A stretch of DNA of 64,000 bases, taken from positions 186,001-250,000 of the forward strand of contig NZ_FCOM02000001.1 of NCBI RefSeq assembly GCF_001544695.2, written 5' to 3'. Source of the stretch: Caballeronia arvi (lineage in GTDB: Bacteria > Pseudomonadota > Gammaproteobacteria > Burkholderiales > Burkholderiaceae). This document shows positions 50,845-59,731 of this stretch, piece after piece (within the stretch, counting starts at the first letter, position 1; every line of letters starts with the position of its first letter). Made by a program: the position numbers and the translations under genes. The notes below the pieces were generated by a model. It was not told the origin of the DNA, did no database searches, and saw nothing but the letters and a program-made list of their open reading frames with translations.

Positions 50845-51507
50845 GCGCGCGCCGAGCCAGTCGCGCAGCGCCTCGACTTCCTCCATGCACACCGAATGCG
50901 GCATCGGATACGCGTGCCATTCGACATCGCAGCCCTGCTGACGCGCGAACTCCACCGCCTGCTCGCCGAGGCTCACGTTGAGCACATCGTCGACCGTGCC
51001 GTGCGCGGCGAAGATCGAAATCGAGCGATTCGCGTCGGAGAGCGATTCATCGACGAGCCCTTCGGACGGAATGTAGCCCGACAGCACGATCAGCCCCGCG
51101 AGCTTCTCCGGATGCGTGAGGCCCGCGTGATACGTCATCGCGCCGCCCTGCGAAAAACCCGCGATGAAAATGCGCTCGCTGGGAATGCCGCGCGCGTTCT
51201 GCTCAGCGATGAGCGCACGCACGCGCACCACCGAAGCCTGAATGCCCGCCTCGTCCACGCGCCGGTTGATGCCCTCGAAGGACAGAATGTCGTACCACGC
51301 GCGCATCACGTAGCCGTTGTTCGCCGTGACGGCGATCTCGGGCGCGTTCGGAAACACGAAGCGGATGGCGGGCGCATCCGCGAGACGCAATTCGGGCACG
51401 AGCGGCACGAAGTCGTTGGCGTCGGCGCCGAGGCCGTGCATCAGGATCACGGCGAATTCGGGATTCGGCGCGGTTTCGATCTCGACGGTCGAAGGTTGAT
51501 CGGTCAT
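50833..51507 (-). CDS. Alpha/beta-hydrolase carboxylesterase
   Basis: 224 residues of the phospholipase/carboxylesterase (EstB, LYPLA-like) family. The catalytic triad is S119 in GFSQGG, D173 in HGTVDD and H204 in PMPHSV; the oxyanion motif is LMHGLGADANDF. It hydrolyses short acyl esters in the cytosol. It is followed by the convergent nucleoside hydrolase gene and preceded by the MAPEG gene on the same strand. Confidence 0.92.
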   Translation of the reverse strand: MTDQPSTVEIETAPNPEFAVILMHGLGADANDFVPLVPELRLADAPAIRFVFPNAPEIAVTANNGYVMRAWYDILSFEGINRRVDEAGIQASVVRVRALIAEQNARGIPSERIFIAGFSQGGAMTYHAGLTHPEKLAGLIVLSGYIPSEGLVDESLSDANRSISIFAAHGTVDDVLNVSLGEQAVEFARQQGCDVEWHAYPMPHSVCMEEVEALRDWLGARLAR

Positions 51508-51523
51508 TGCCCGTCACTCCTTG

Positions 51524-51913
51524 TCAGATGATGGGAACGAGAATCTGCACGATGCCGACGACCGAGGCCAGCCACACGAGCGAGCGCACGAACGGCACGC
51601 CCGCCGCGTAAAGCGGCACGTACACGAGGCGCGCGACGAAATACGTCAGCGCGCCGGCATGCGTGAGCGCGTTTTCGCGTCCCGCCACATGCACGATCAG
51701 CACCGCGATGGCAAAAATCGGCAGCGTCTCGAACAGATTGGCCTGCGCGCGCATCAGCCGGCCGGAGAGCCTGCTGGGCGGCGCCGTAGCGGCATCGCGC
51801 GGACCGGCCTGATATTTGAGGCCGACTTCGCGATTGCGCACCACGGCTGGCAGCAACACTTGCACCAGCGCGAGCACGAGCGTCCAGGCCAGCATCGTCA
51901 GTTCGAAACTCAT
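51524..51913 (-). CDS. MAPEG-family membrane protein
   Basis: 129 residues with four membrane helices (first LTMLAWTLVLALVQVLLPAV, last FVRSLVWLASVVGIVQILVP). The family signature RAQANLFETLPIFAIAVLIVH is clear. MAPEG proteins in eukaryotes act on eicosanoids and glutathione; bacterial members are of unknown role. It lies 16 bases upstream of the esterase gene and may be co-transcribed. Confidence 0.9.
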   Translation of the reverse strand: MSFELTMLAWTLVLALVQVLLPAVVRNREVGLKYQAGPRDAATAPPSRLSGRLMRAQANLFETLPIFAIAVLIVHVAGRENALTHAGALTYFVARLVYVPLYAAGVPFVRSLVWLASVVGIVQILVPII

Positions 51914-52014
51914 GGTATCTCCATGAAACGTTGCACTCGTCGGGCCGCGCCCATGATGCCACCACGCGCCGTGAGCGTGTAGTCTTTGGACAATCCGTCT
52001 CCCGCCCTTATTCC

Positions 52015-52410
52015 ATGCTTGCGATCACCCTGCGCCTCTCACCCGGCGACGATCTGCGCGCCGCGCTCGATCACGCTTTCCGTGCGCGCGGCCTTTCCGC
52101 GGCTTACGTGCTTCAGGGCGTCGGCAGCCTGAGCGTCGCGCAGATTCGCTACGCGGGCCGCGACGAGGCATCCGAGCTGCGCGGCGACCTCGAAATCCTG
52201 ACGCTCGCGGGCACATTGTCCGCGCAAGGGCCGCATCTGCATATGAGCGTCGCCGATGCCGACGGCCGCGTCATCGGCGGTCACGTCGCGCCGGGCTGCA
52301 TCGTGCGCACGACGGCGGAAATCATCGTCGTGAATCTGCCCGGCGAGCGTTACACGCGTGAGCACGACGCCGCCACGGGCTTCGCCGAACTCGTCATCCG
52401 GGCAACGTGA
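52015..52410 (+). CDS. PPC (DUF296) domain protein
   Basis: 131 residues from MLAITLRLSPGDDLRAALD. The family motifs are seen: FRARGLSAAYVLQGVGSLS, EILTLAGTLS, GPHLHMSVADADGRVIGGHVAPGC. In plants the domain is fused to AT-hook proteins; bacterial stand-alone members form trimers and their function is unknown. It is divergent from MAPEG and its 3' end overlaps the convergent phosphoesterase gene by 17 bases. Confidence 0.9.
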   Translation: MLAITLRLSPGDDLRAALDHAFRARGLSAAYVLQGVGSLSVAQIRYAGRDEASELRGDLEILTLAGTLSAQGPHLHMSVADADGRVIGGHVAPGCIVRTTAEIIVVNLPGERYTREHDAATGFAELVIRAT

Positions 52411-53239
52411 CGGCCACGGGCGGCGTGGCGCCGTCGAGCGCCAGCTCGTGCCGCGCGATCTGTTCGAACGCCCCGCTCGTCTCCGAAAAATCCCAGCGCT
52501 CGACCGTGGTTTGCCGCGCGCCGCCCGCATGCGCGTCATGGCGGATCACGTTCACCGAATTGTCGATGGTCCCGCGCGTGCGCGACGACAGCGCCGTGCC
52601 TGCCTGCACCGCCCACATGCGGCGCGCGAGGCCCGCGTAGGTATCGTGCAGCGGCAGTACGTAAGGAAGATGAATATGGCCGCCGAGAATCAGATCCGCG
52701 CCCGCGCGCGCCCAGCGCTGCACCGCGCGCTCGCGGCCGTGCAGCAGGTTCTTCTCGTCCTGCGCACGCGTGACGGCCACCGGCTGATGCGTGATCACCA
52801 CGCGCAATTGCGCCGCGCTCGCCGTCTCCAGACGCGCGGCGATGCACCTGATCTGCTGCATCGATACTTCGCCGTTTTTGTGGCGATACGCCCGTGTCGT
52901 GTTCACGCCGAGCACCAGCATTTCCGGCGATTCGAACGACGGCTCCAGATCCGGGCCGAACACGCGCTGATGATTCGCGTACGGATAGCAAAGCCGCGCG
53001 AGCGGATTGAAAAGCGGAATGTCGTGATTGCCGGGAACGACGAGCGCGGGCGTCGCGCCGAGCGCATCGACGAAGGCCCGCGCCGCCGCAAACTGGGACC
53101 TGCGCGCGCGCTGCGTGATATCGCCCGAGAGCACGACGAGATCGGGCGCGAGCGCTTCGGCGAGACGCAACAGCGCCGCGACGACCTGCGGGCGTTCGGT
53201 GCCGAAGTGTGTATCGGAAATCTGCAGCAACACAATCAT
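52394..53239 (-). CDS. Calcineurin-like metallophosphoesterase
   Basis: 281 residues with all metal-ligand motifs: ISDTHFG, SGDITQ, PGNHD, and ITHQPV and GGHIHLPY later. It hydrolyses a phosphomonoester or diester, substrate unknown. Its ATG overlaps the TGA of the lipid kinase gene by four bases, so the pair may act on related lipids; that is inference. Confidence 0.9.
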   Translation of the reverse strand: MIVLLQISDTHFGTERPQVVAALLRLAEALAPDLVVLSGDITQRARRSQFAAARAFVDALGATPALVVPGNHDIPLFNPLARLCYPYANHQRVFGPDLEPSFESPEMLVLGVNTTRAYRHKNGEVSMQQIRCIAARLETASAAQLRVVITHQPVAVTRAQDEKNLLHGRERAVQRWARAGADLILGGHIHLPYVLPLHDTYAGLARRMWAVQAGTALSSRTRGTIDNSVNVIRHDAHAGGARQTTVERWDFSETSGAFEQIARHELALDGATPPVAVTLPG

Positions 53240-54240
53240 GAGCGATTGGCTTCCGCCACCGCCGGCTCGGGCTTGAGCAGGAGAAGCGGCTTGTCGGAAA
53301 CGCGGAATTCTAGCGGCATGGGCAGCCTCGCAATCTCGCCATCGGTCGCGATCTTGATCCTTTTCCGCTTCTTCGACGGATGCATCACCGTGATGCGCCC
53401 GAACGTGAAGCTCACGACGTGATCCGAATCGGACAGCCGTCCCGCCGCGCCATGCAGCGACAGCCACAGATGCATGAGGCGTCCCACCGGACGCGGCGCA
53501 ATCGCCACGAGCAAACCCCGTTCCAGCGCGCGCGCCTCGTCCGGCATGCCGATCTGCTCCATCTGCAGCCGGTTGTTGCCGACGAAGAGCGTCGACGAGC
53601 GAATCTCGGTCGTGCTGCCCTCGTGCTCGATATGAAGGCGCAAATGCCGATGCGGCTTCAGCAGCGTGGACAACGCCGACCACAGCGCGACGAGCCGGCT
53701 GCGGCCGAATTGCCGCTTGTAGATTTCGCGGTCTTCAAGCAATCGAGGATAAAGCCCGAGACTCGCGTTGACGAGAAACATGCGCTCGTTGACGAAGCCC
53801 ACTTGCACCGGCCAGGCGCGCGCGTCGAGCAGAAGCTTCGTCGATTGTTCGGGATCGGCGGGAATGCCGTGATCGCGGCTGAAATAGTTGAACGTGCCGC
53901 GCGGCAGCACCGCGAACGGGCAGCCCGCCTCGTGCGCGGCCTGCGCGACGGCGCACAAAGTGCCGTCGCCGCCCGCACCGACGAGCACGCCTTCCTGCGC
54001 GCATGCCGCCGCGGCCGCGTCGCGCGCGACGCTCGCGAGCCTGCGCGGATCGTCAACGATACGCAGATCGAAGCGCCGGCCCGCCGCGCCGAGCTCGCGC
54101 TCGAGCACGGTGCGCGTCGCGTCGGACTGGCGGCGGCCCGAGCCCGCGTTCATCACGATGAAGAACGGCGCGTCGGCGGCGAGCGTCCGTCCGGTTTCGG
54201 CGGCTGAGGCGAATGCAGCGGATGTGGCGGTCGGAGTCAT
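53236..54240 (-). CDS. Diacylglycerol kinase-family lipid kinase
   Basis: 334 residues. The nucleotide-binding GGDGT is at residues 90-94 and is followed by the family PFAVLPRGTFNYFSRDHGIP. The C-terminal half is the all-beta lipid-kinase fold (TTEIRSSTLFVGNNRLQM). It should phosphorylate a diacylglycerol or sphingoid lipid. The ATG at MTPTATSAAF is chosen; an extra upstream frame is Arg/Gly-rich. Overlaps the metallophosphoesterase. Confidence 0.9.
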   Translation of the reverse strand: MTPTATSAAFASAAETGRTLAADAPFFIVMNAGSGRRQSDATRTVLERELGAAGRRFDLRIVDDPRRLASVARDAAAAACAQEGVLVGAGGDGTLCAVAQAAHEAGCPFAVLPRGTFNYFSRDHGIPADPEQSTKLLLDARAWPVQVGFVNERMFLVNASLGLYPRLLEDREIYKRQFGRSRLVALWSALSTLLKPHRHLRLHIEHEGSTTEIRSSTLFVGNNRLQMEQIGMPDEARALERGLLVAIAPRPVGRLMHLWLSLHGAAGRLSDSDHVVSFTFGRITVMHPSKKRKRIKIATDGEIARLPMPLEFRVSDKPLLLLKPEPAVAEANRS

Positions 54241-54381
54241 CGGCGGCGCTCCATCGGTTGCCCGCGTGCGGACACACGCCGGGCCGGGCCCGTGCGCGTA
54301 CACGGGCCTGCCGATTATAACGAAATGCTTACAATCAGAACGTCAAGAACGCCAGCCGGACGCCGCATGCCTCGCCGAGGC

Positions 54382-54822
54382 TTACGTGTGCTCGCCGCGA
54401 ATGTAGTACTCCAGTTGCTGGATGGTGAACTGCTGCTCGGAGATGATGTTCTTCACCAGATCGCCGATGGAGATCATGCCGACGAGCTTGCCGTCGTCGA
54501 TCACCGGCAGGTGGCGCATGCGCTTGTCGGTCATGAGCGCCATGCAGTCGTCGGTGGTTTGATCGGGGCGCACGTAGCGCACGTGCGAGGTCATGATGTC
54601 GCGCACGGGCGTCTGTTTCGACGCGCGGTCCATCAGCACGACTTTGCGCGCATAGTCGCGCTCGGTCATGATGCCCACGATCTCGTCGCCCTCGGTGACG
54701 ATCACCGCGCCGATATGCTTGTCGGCCATCAGCTTGATTGCATCGAAGACCGACGCCGTGGCGGGAACGGTAAAGACCGTCTGGTCGGGTTTCGAGTTCA
54801 GTACCTGTGCGACTGTTGCCAT
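54382..54822 (-). CDS. CBS-pair domain protein
   Basis: 146 residues with two CBS motifs (about 10-65 and 75-130): SVFDAIKLMADKHIGAVIVTEGDEIVGIMTERDYARKV and DDCMALMTDKRMRHLPVIDDGKLVGMISIGDLVKNII. CBS pairs bind adenine nucleotides. Stand-alone proteins of this kind are common in beta-proteobacteria; target unknown. Confidence 0.93.
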   Translation of the reverse strand: MATVAQVLNSKPDQTVFTVPATASVFDAIKLMADKHIGAVIVTEGDEIVGIMTERDYARKVVLMDRASKQTPVRDIMTSHVRYVRPDQTTDDCMALMTDKRMRHLPVIDDGKLVGMISIGDLVKNIISEQQFTIQQLEYYIRGEHT

Positions 54823-55129
54823 CGAGCGCCTCCGTTGTATGCGGGAAACGTTGTTGCGCCTGGGCGACGGGTTGTGCTGCAGCGTCGAGCGTAAGGCCTC
54901 GCGCCCGATGCCTTCATCGGCATTAACCCGACCATTCGAAAAAAGTATAGATCAACGGCGCCGCGCGCAAGTGCGGCACACGCCGCGTTTCGTCAAGCTC
55001 ACGTCATTCTGCACGCCTTCAGTTTCGCCGATAAATGCCGCTAATCAGGCATTCGGCGGAAAGTCATCGCTCAAGTCAGCAATACACCAAAGCAACGCGG
55101 CGCGACGCACCGCTTAGAGGGAGAACGAG
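54823..55129. other. Divergent promoter region of the CBS protein and cheV
   Basis: About 300 bases, no gene. It holds a perfect GCCGATAA (55027-55034) 95 bases before the cheV start, the same spacing as in the motA promoter, but 11 bases upstream of it the -35 reads TCTGCACG and is poor. A sigma-28 promoter is therefore only possible. Confidence 0.45.
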
Positions 55130-56089
55130 GTGAGCAGTTCACAACAGGATATCGAGCAGCGCGTGCGGCTCGCGGGCAGCAACATGTTCGAGTTGCTCCT
55201 GTTCAGGCTCGGCGAGGCGCCGGGCTCGGAGCAGCGGGAACTCTACGGCATCAACGTCTTCAAGGTGCGCGAAATTCTCGCCATGCCGACGATCACGGCG
55301 GTCGCCGGATCGAACGAAGAGATTCTGGGCGTCGCGGATATCCGCGGGCAGATCATTCCCGTGATCGATCTCGCGCGCATCACCGGTTGCCGGCCGAAGA
55401 ACGGTCCGAAGATTCTGCTCGTCACCGAATTCGCCCGCACGACGCAAGGCTTCGCGGTCGAAGAAGTCGACGATATCGTGCGGCTCGAATGGAATCAGGT
55501 GCTCTCGGCGGAATCGCACTCGGGCGGCAAGACCGTAACGAGCTTCGCGCGTCTGGACGGCAACGTCGACGGTTCGCGTCTCGCGCAGGTGCTCGATGTC
55601 GAGCGCATCGTGCGCGACGTGCTGCCTTCGCGGGAAGCCGACATCACCGAGGCGAACACCGGCCGCCTGCAACTAAAGCCGGGCGCGCGGGTGCTCGCGG
55701 CGGACGATTCGGGCGTCGCGCGGGCGCTCATCGAACAAAGTCTGACCGCGATGGGCGTGCCTTTCGTGATGACCAAGACCGGTCAAGAAGCGTGGGACGT
55801 GCTGGAGTCGGCGCTGAAGAAAGCGCAGAAAGAAGGCACCGAAGTCGCGGATCACATCGCGCTCGTGCTCACGGACCTGGAAATGCCCGAAATGGATGGC
55901 TTCACGCTCACGCGCCGCATCAAGGCGGAAACGGGGCTGATGCACATTCCGGTCGTGATTCACTCGTCGTTGTCGGGATCGGCGAACGAGCAGCATGTGC
56001 GCAAGGTCGGGGCGAATGCGTATGTGTCGAAGTTCGAGGCGTCGGAGCTCGCGAACGTGATGCGCGGCGCGCTTGCGCACGCCGCCTGA
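55130..56089 (+). CDS. cheV: Chemotaxis coupling protein CheV
   Basis: 319 residues: an N-terminal CheW domain (about 15-165; FKVREILAMPTITAVAG, GVADIRGQIIPVIDLARI) and a C-terminal receiver (about 185-315) with D249 in LVLTDLEMPEMDG and K in YVSKFEASEL. CheV links chemoreceptors to CheA and is modulated by phosphorylation. The start is a GTG with GAGGGAGAACGAG upstream. No other chemotaxis gene is adjacent. Confidence 0.93.
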   Translation: MSSSQQDIEQRVRLAGSNMFELLLFRLGEAPGSEQRELYGINVFKVREILAMPTITAVAGSNEEILGVADIRGQIIPVIDLARITGCRPKNGPKILLVTEFARTTQGFAVEEVDDIVRLEWNQVLSAESHSGGKTVTSFARLDGNVDGSRLAQVLDVERIVRDVLPSREADITEANTGRLQLKPGARVLAADDSGVARALIEQSLTAMGVPFVMTKTGQEAWDVLESALKKAQKEGTEVADHIALVLTDLEMPEMDGFTLTRRIKAETGLMHIPVVIHSSLSGSANEQHVRKVGANAYVSKFEASELANVMRGALAHAA

Positions 56090-56197
56090 AAAACGATCGG
56101 CGCCCGGTGACACGGACCTTTTGAGTCTGTGCCAGCGGACGCCGAAGCAATCTTTCAGCCGATGCGCCCGGCGGATGAGCCGGGCAAGCCGAACCGG

Positions 56198-56473
56198 TTA
56201 TTGACCGAAGAAGACCGATTGCGACTTGTTGGCGGATTGCGTGCGGCTGCCCGATTGAGCAACGCTGTCACGCGAACCGCCGAATGCGGTCGTGTTCACC
56301 GCGTGGGCGTTTTCTTCGGCGGCGAACGTCTGTGCGCTCGGGCCTTGCTGCGACGACGGCGCGCCGACAGCCGGACGGTAGGACGGAGCCGGACCGTAGC
56401 CGCTCGCGAAAGCGGGTGCGGCGAGCGTGGCGGAAGCGGCGATCAGGAGAGTAGCGAGAAGGTTGCGTTTCAT
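56198..56473 (-). CDS. Small exported Ser/Gly/Ala-rich protein
   Basis: 91 residues from MKRNLLATLLIAASATLAAPAFA, a clear signal peptide. The mature part is Ser/Gln/Asn-rich (SYRPAVGAPSSQQGPSAQTF, NTTAFGGSRDSVAQSGSRTQ) and ends SVFFGQ. The RBS GGAG, seven bases before the ATG, decides the start over an in-frame TTG upstream. It resembles the two small exported proteins at 28-29 kb in size and composition, but not in sequence motifs. Function unknown. Confidence 0.75.
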   Translation of the reverse strand: MKRNLLATLLIAASATLAAPAFASGYGPAPSYRPAVGAPSSQQGPSAQTFAAEENAHAVNTTAFGGSRDSVAQSGSRTQSANKSQSVFFGQ

Positions 56474-56780
56474 GGTGTGCTCCAAAGACGGTTGACGTTC
56501 AATCAGAAAGCGCCGCAGCGGTATTGCGAGAAACTGTCTGCTACGTCGATGAAGCGCAGTGTATACCCCTACTATTGCTTTTTTATCTCCATAAATTTCA
56601 ATTCACTTTTCGTCGTGGGCCAACAATCGCTGGCTGCACGATCGTGCTTATTTTCTGCTTTGGCTTGTTGGGGAAGGCTTTGGGGGACGCGCCGCGCGAT
56701 CGGCGGGTGTGGTTCGTTTTGCGGGGGCGGAACAATTATTTAGCGAACGCCCATGCGTTTCTCGGACGGTATGCGTACGC
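56474..56780. other. AT-richer intergenic region
   Basis: About 300 bases upstream of the small exported protein gene. It is clearly less GC-rich than its neighbours (for example ATTGCTTTTTTATCTCC) and likely carries that gene's promoter. No supported gene or strong hairpin. Confidence 0.4.
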
Positions 56781-57212
56781 TCAATGGACAAGACGTCCGA
56801 TCAGACCGACGAGCGCAGTAGGTGGATTGCCTTTCTGGCAGTAGCCGTCGAATCCCGAATGAAGGCCCTCTTTCCGCACGATGTCCTCGCCGAGCGCCGT
56901 GAACGCGATGATCACCGCGTCGCGTGTGCGGCCGATTCTCCGCAGCACACGCGCGGTCGCGTAGCCGTCGTGCTCGGGCATCGTGATGTCGAGGATGACG
57001 ACATGCGGCACCCAGACATCGATCGCATGCAGCGCATCGACGCCTGACAAGGCGACGCGCGTGTCGCAGCCGTCGGAGTCGAGCGCAGCCGATAGTGCTT
57101 CGGCACTATCGGCGTTGTCGTCGACGATGAGGATGCGCCACTGTTCGTGATCGACGTCGACGCTACGGTTCGTCCACAGCGCGCAATGAGGGGAATGCAG
57201 ATTGACGGACAT
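56781..57212 (-). CDS. Stand-alone response regulator receiver protein
   Basis: 143 residues from MSVNLHSPH. Receiver motifs: ILIVDDNADSAEAL, phospho-acceptor D in VVILDITMPEHDGY, T in AFTALG and K in GYCQKGNPP. A single domain without output. The region LSAALDSDGCDTRVALSGVDALHAI is typical of regulators linked to hybrid kinases. No kinase is adjacent. Confidence 0.85.
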   Translation of the reverse strand: MSVNLHSPHCALWTNRSVDVDHEQWRILIVDDNADSAEALSAALDSDGCDTRVALSGVDALHAIDVWVPHVVILDITMPEHDGYATARVLRRIGRTRDAVIIAFTALGEDIVRKEGLHSGFDGYCQKGNPPTALVGLIGRLVH

Positions 57213-57277
57213 GGGCATTGGACGAGAGCACATGCTCGCACCGCAGCACGTTTCGCGCCCGCTCGCTGCCCGCGCGT

Positions 57278-57619
57278 TCAGGCGTCGCTGTCTTTCTTGC
57301 TCTTGCGGCGCTTCGCCGACGCCCCTTCGCTCTCGCGCAGGCGCGCATTCGCTTCGACGAGCGATGCCGCGTCGCGCTGGCGCAACGCGAGATCGAGTTC
57401 GCCGAGCGCGCCGACGAGCGCCGCCTGCTCCGCCTCGTCGAGCGGCACGGCGCCGATGGTCACGCGCCGCGCTTCCTTGTCGAGCCGCTTGAAAAGCTTC
57501 GCGCCGAAGCGCGTATCGATCGCGCCTTCGCGGGCGAGCCCGGCGATCACCGACGTGAGCCGGATGAGCCCTCCCGCCGTGGTTTGCGTCGCTCCATCCA
57601 GATCGTCACGGTCTTCCAC
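57278..57619 (-). CDS. Hypothetical protein with basic C-terminus
   Basis: 113 residues from a GTG at 57619; GGGGAGAAGG just upstream is the best ribosome binding site, and the longer frame to 57757 is Arg-rich without one. Predicted all-helical (TTAGGLIRLTSVIAGLAREG, EAEQAALVGALGELDLALRQRDAASLVEAN) with a basic tail SAKRRKSKKDSDA. Cytosolic. I do not recognise the family. Confidence 0.6.
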   Translation of the reverse strand: MEDRDDLDGATQTTAGGLIRLTSVIAGLAREGAIDTRFGAKLFKRLDKEARRVTIGAVPLDEAEQAALVGALGELDLALRQRDAASLVEANARLRESEGASAKRRKSKKDSDA

Positions 57620-57884
57620 TGCCTTCTCCCCATGTTGGCGCCGAGCCTGCGCGGGCGCTGTGCGCCCGTCTTGCGTGGCGCGATGATACGCCGACAATAT
57701 GACAGTCATATTTGCGCGCGGCGCTGCGTTCCGGTCCATCGTTTCAATCCCGTTCACGCGTTACGATCGCGATTCGGGGCGCGACCGATGGCACACTAGC
57801 GCGTGGCGCGCGAATGTCCGGAGTATCGGCCCTCGCGCCGTCCGCGGATATGCCGATCTACCAGAATGCCAACAGAATGCCCGC

Positions 57885-58907
57885 ATGAATCCCGCTACCC
57901 TGCAAAGACCGCCCTACGGCTCTGATTTCTCCGGCCTCGTCTGCGGCTATCGCTTTCATGTCGATCATCCCGGCGAGCCGATCGACGCCGAAGCCGCGAG
58001 TCAATGGCTCGCGCGCGACGACACGTCCAAGGAATTCGTCTGGCTGCACTTCGACCTCGCGAACAGCTCGTGCGAGCGCTGGATGCGCGGCCGCCTCGAT
58101 CTGCCCGATGCGTTCTTCGACACGCTCAACGAGGGCTCGCACTCGACGCGCCTCGAGCATCAGGAAGGCGCGCTCTTCGCCGTCATCAACGACGTGATGT
58201 TCAACTTCGAGCTCACGCCCTCGGAGATCGCGACGCTGTGGGTGTACACGCATCAGAAGCTGATCGTGACGGCGCGTCTGAAGCCTTTGCGTTCCGTCGA
58301 TTCGCTGCGCGAGTCGGTCAAGCGCGGCGAACTGTTCCGCTCGCCCGCCGAACTGCTCGCGCATCTGCTGCGCGATCAGGCCGATCTGCTCGTGCATATC
58401 GTGCGGCGCACGAGCGTCGAGGTCGACGGCATCGAGGATCGCTTTCTCTCGATGCGCGGCGCCACGATGCGCACCGATCTCGGCGGCCTGCGGCGCGTGC
58501 TCGTGCGGCTGCAGCGCCTGCTCGCGCCCGAGCCCGGTTCGGTGTTCCGGCTGCTGGCGCGGCCGCCGCGCTGGCTGCATTCGCAGGACATTCAGGATCT
58601 GCGCGATGCGACCGAAGAGTTTTCGCTCGTGCTCAACGATCTCGCGGGACTCGTCGAACGCATCAAGCTGCTGCAGGAAGAAGTCTCGACGCGTCTCGGC
58701 GAGCAAAGCAACCGCACGCTGTTCACGCTGACGCTCGTGACCGTTCTCGCGCTGCCGATCAACATCGTCGCGGGCTTTTTCGGCATGAACGTAGGCGGTA
58801 TTCCGTTCGCGGAAAATCATCACGGTTTCTGGCTGCTCGTTGTGATCGTCGCCACCTTCACCGCGCTCGCCGGATGGTGGGCATTCCGCCGCCGGCGCGA
58901 TATGTAG
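57885..58907 (+). CDS. zntB: CorA-family transporter, ZntB-like
   Basis: 340 residues. The C-terminal pair of membrane helices carries the GMN signature in VAGFFGMNVGGIPF, and the long alpha-helical cytoplasmic funnel precedes it. ZntB proteins move Zn2+; CorA proteins move Mg2+ and Co2+. The N-terminal CGYRFHVDHPGEPIDAEAAS and the short MN-loop resemble ZntB. The ATG at MNPATLQRP is chosen because the preceding in-frame sequence is Arg-rich and not family-like. Confidence 0.85.
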   Translation: MNPATLQRPPYGSDFSGLVCGYRFHVDHPGEPIDAEAASQWLARDDTSKEFVWLHFDLANSSCERWMRGRLDLPDAFFDTLNEGSHSTRLEHQEGALFAVINDVMFNFELTPSEIATLWVYTHQKLIVTARLKPLRSVDSLRESVKRGELFRSPAELLAHLLRDQADLLVHIVRRTSVEVDGIEDRFLSMRGATMRTDLGGLRRVLVRLQRLLAPEPGSVFRLLARPPRWLHSQDIQDLRDATEEFSLVLNDLAGLVERIKLLQEEVSTRLGEQSNRTLFTLTLVTVLALPINIVAGFFGMNVGGIPFAENHHGFWLLVVIVATFTALAGWWAFRRRRDM

Positions 58908-58968
58908 CATGAATCAGGCACGCCCGATGCGATCGTCCAAGCAGGTTCATAACCTCCCGGAGGACACC

Positions 58969-59148
58969 ATGGACAAGAACCGTATCGAAGGCACGGCGCG
59001 CCAGATGAAAGGCATCGTGCGCGAAGCCGTCGGCAAGGCCACCGGCAGCCGTGGCACGCAAATCCGCGGCACGGCTGAGAAAATGGCGGGCAAGATGCAG
59101 GCGAAACTCGGCGCGGCAGCCGACGCCGTCAGGCGCGTGAAGAAATAA
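58969..59148 (+). CDS. CsbD-family stress protein
   Basis: 59 residues beginning MDKNRIEGTARQMKGIVREAVGKATGS, with two CsbD-type repeats. The ATG has a strong GGAGG six bases upstream. CsbD proteins are small, abundant general-stress proteins of unknown action. It follows zntB by 61 bases. Confidence 0.9.
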   Translation: MDKNRIEGTARQMKGIVREAVGKATGSRGTQIRGTAEKMAGKMQAKLGAAADAVRRVKK

Positions 59149-59175
59149 CCGCTGCATCGTTGGAATGAGATCGCG

Positions 59176-59643
59176 TCAGAACCCCAGGTCGCTCAGGCTC
59201 GGATGGTCGTCGGGCCGGCGGCCGAGCGGCCAGTGATATTTGCGGTCTGCTTCCTTGATCGGCAGATCGTTGATCGAAGCATGCCGATGCGTCATCAACC
59301 CTGCTTCGTTGAATTGCCAGTTTTCGTTGCCGAAACTGCGATACCAGTTGCCAGCATCGTCGTGCCATTCATAGGCGAAACGTACGGCGATGCGGTTTTC
59401 CTTGTACGCCCATAGCTCCTTGATCAGCCGATAGTCGAGCTCGCGCGCCCATTTGCGCCGGAGAAACGCGACCACTTCCTCGCGCCCGTTCGCGAACTCC
59501 GCGCGATTGCGCCACCGCGTGTCCACGCTATAGGCGAGCGATACGCGTTCGGGTTCGCGCGTGTTCCATGCATCTTCGGCAAGACGGACTTTGAGCGTGG
59601 CGGATTCTTCATCGAACGGCGGGAACGGCGGCTTGGATTCCAT
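59176..59643 (-). CDS. DUF1348 (NTF2-like) protein
   Basis: 155 residues with the family motifs [63 protein letters not shown] and [18 protein letters not shown]. The fold is a small NTF2-like cone; the function is unknown. It is divergent from a TetR regulator, with two operator-like repeats between, so it is most likely the gene that regulator represses. Confidence 0.92.
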   Translation of the reverse strand: MESKPPFPPFDEESATLKVRLAEDAWNTREPERVSLAYSVDTRWRNRAEFANGREEVVAFLRRKWARELDYRLIKELWAYKENRIAVRFAYEWHDDAGNWYRSFGNENWQFNEAGLMTHRHASINDLPIKEADRKYHWPLGRRPDDHPSLSDLGF

Positions 59644-59666
59644 GAGTGTCCTCTTCGAGTGAAATG

Positions 59667-59684
59667 GTAGACAGGTCTGTCTAC
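59667..59684. promoter_or_regulatory. Operator 1 of the TetR regulator
   Basis: GTAGAC-N6-GTCTAC inside the longer palindrome GGTAGACAG-GT-CTGTCTACC (59666-59685). It lies 23 bases upstream of the DUF1348 ATG. Confidence 0.8.
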
Positions 59685-59703
59685 CGGACGCACTCTAGCG
59701 CAG

Positions 59704-59721
59704 GTAGACGAACCTGTCTAC
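59704..59721. promoter_or_regulatory. Operator 2 of the TetR regulator
   Basis: A second GTAGAC-N6-GTCTAC, 37 bases from the first and 10 bases before the TetR ATG, suited to autoregulation. Confidence 0.8.
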
Positions 59722-59731
59722 AATCTACCGG

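Noticed and set aside
55008..55034. A full sigma-28 promoter before cheV
   Set aside because: The -10 is perfect but the -35 position has no TAAA; kept only as a possibility in the region note.
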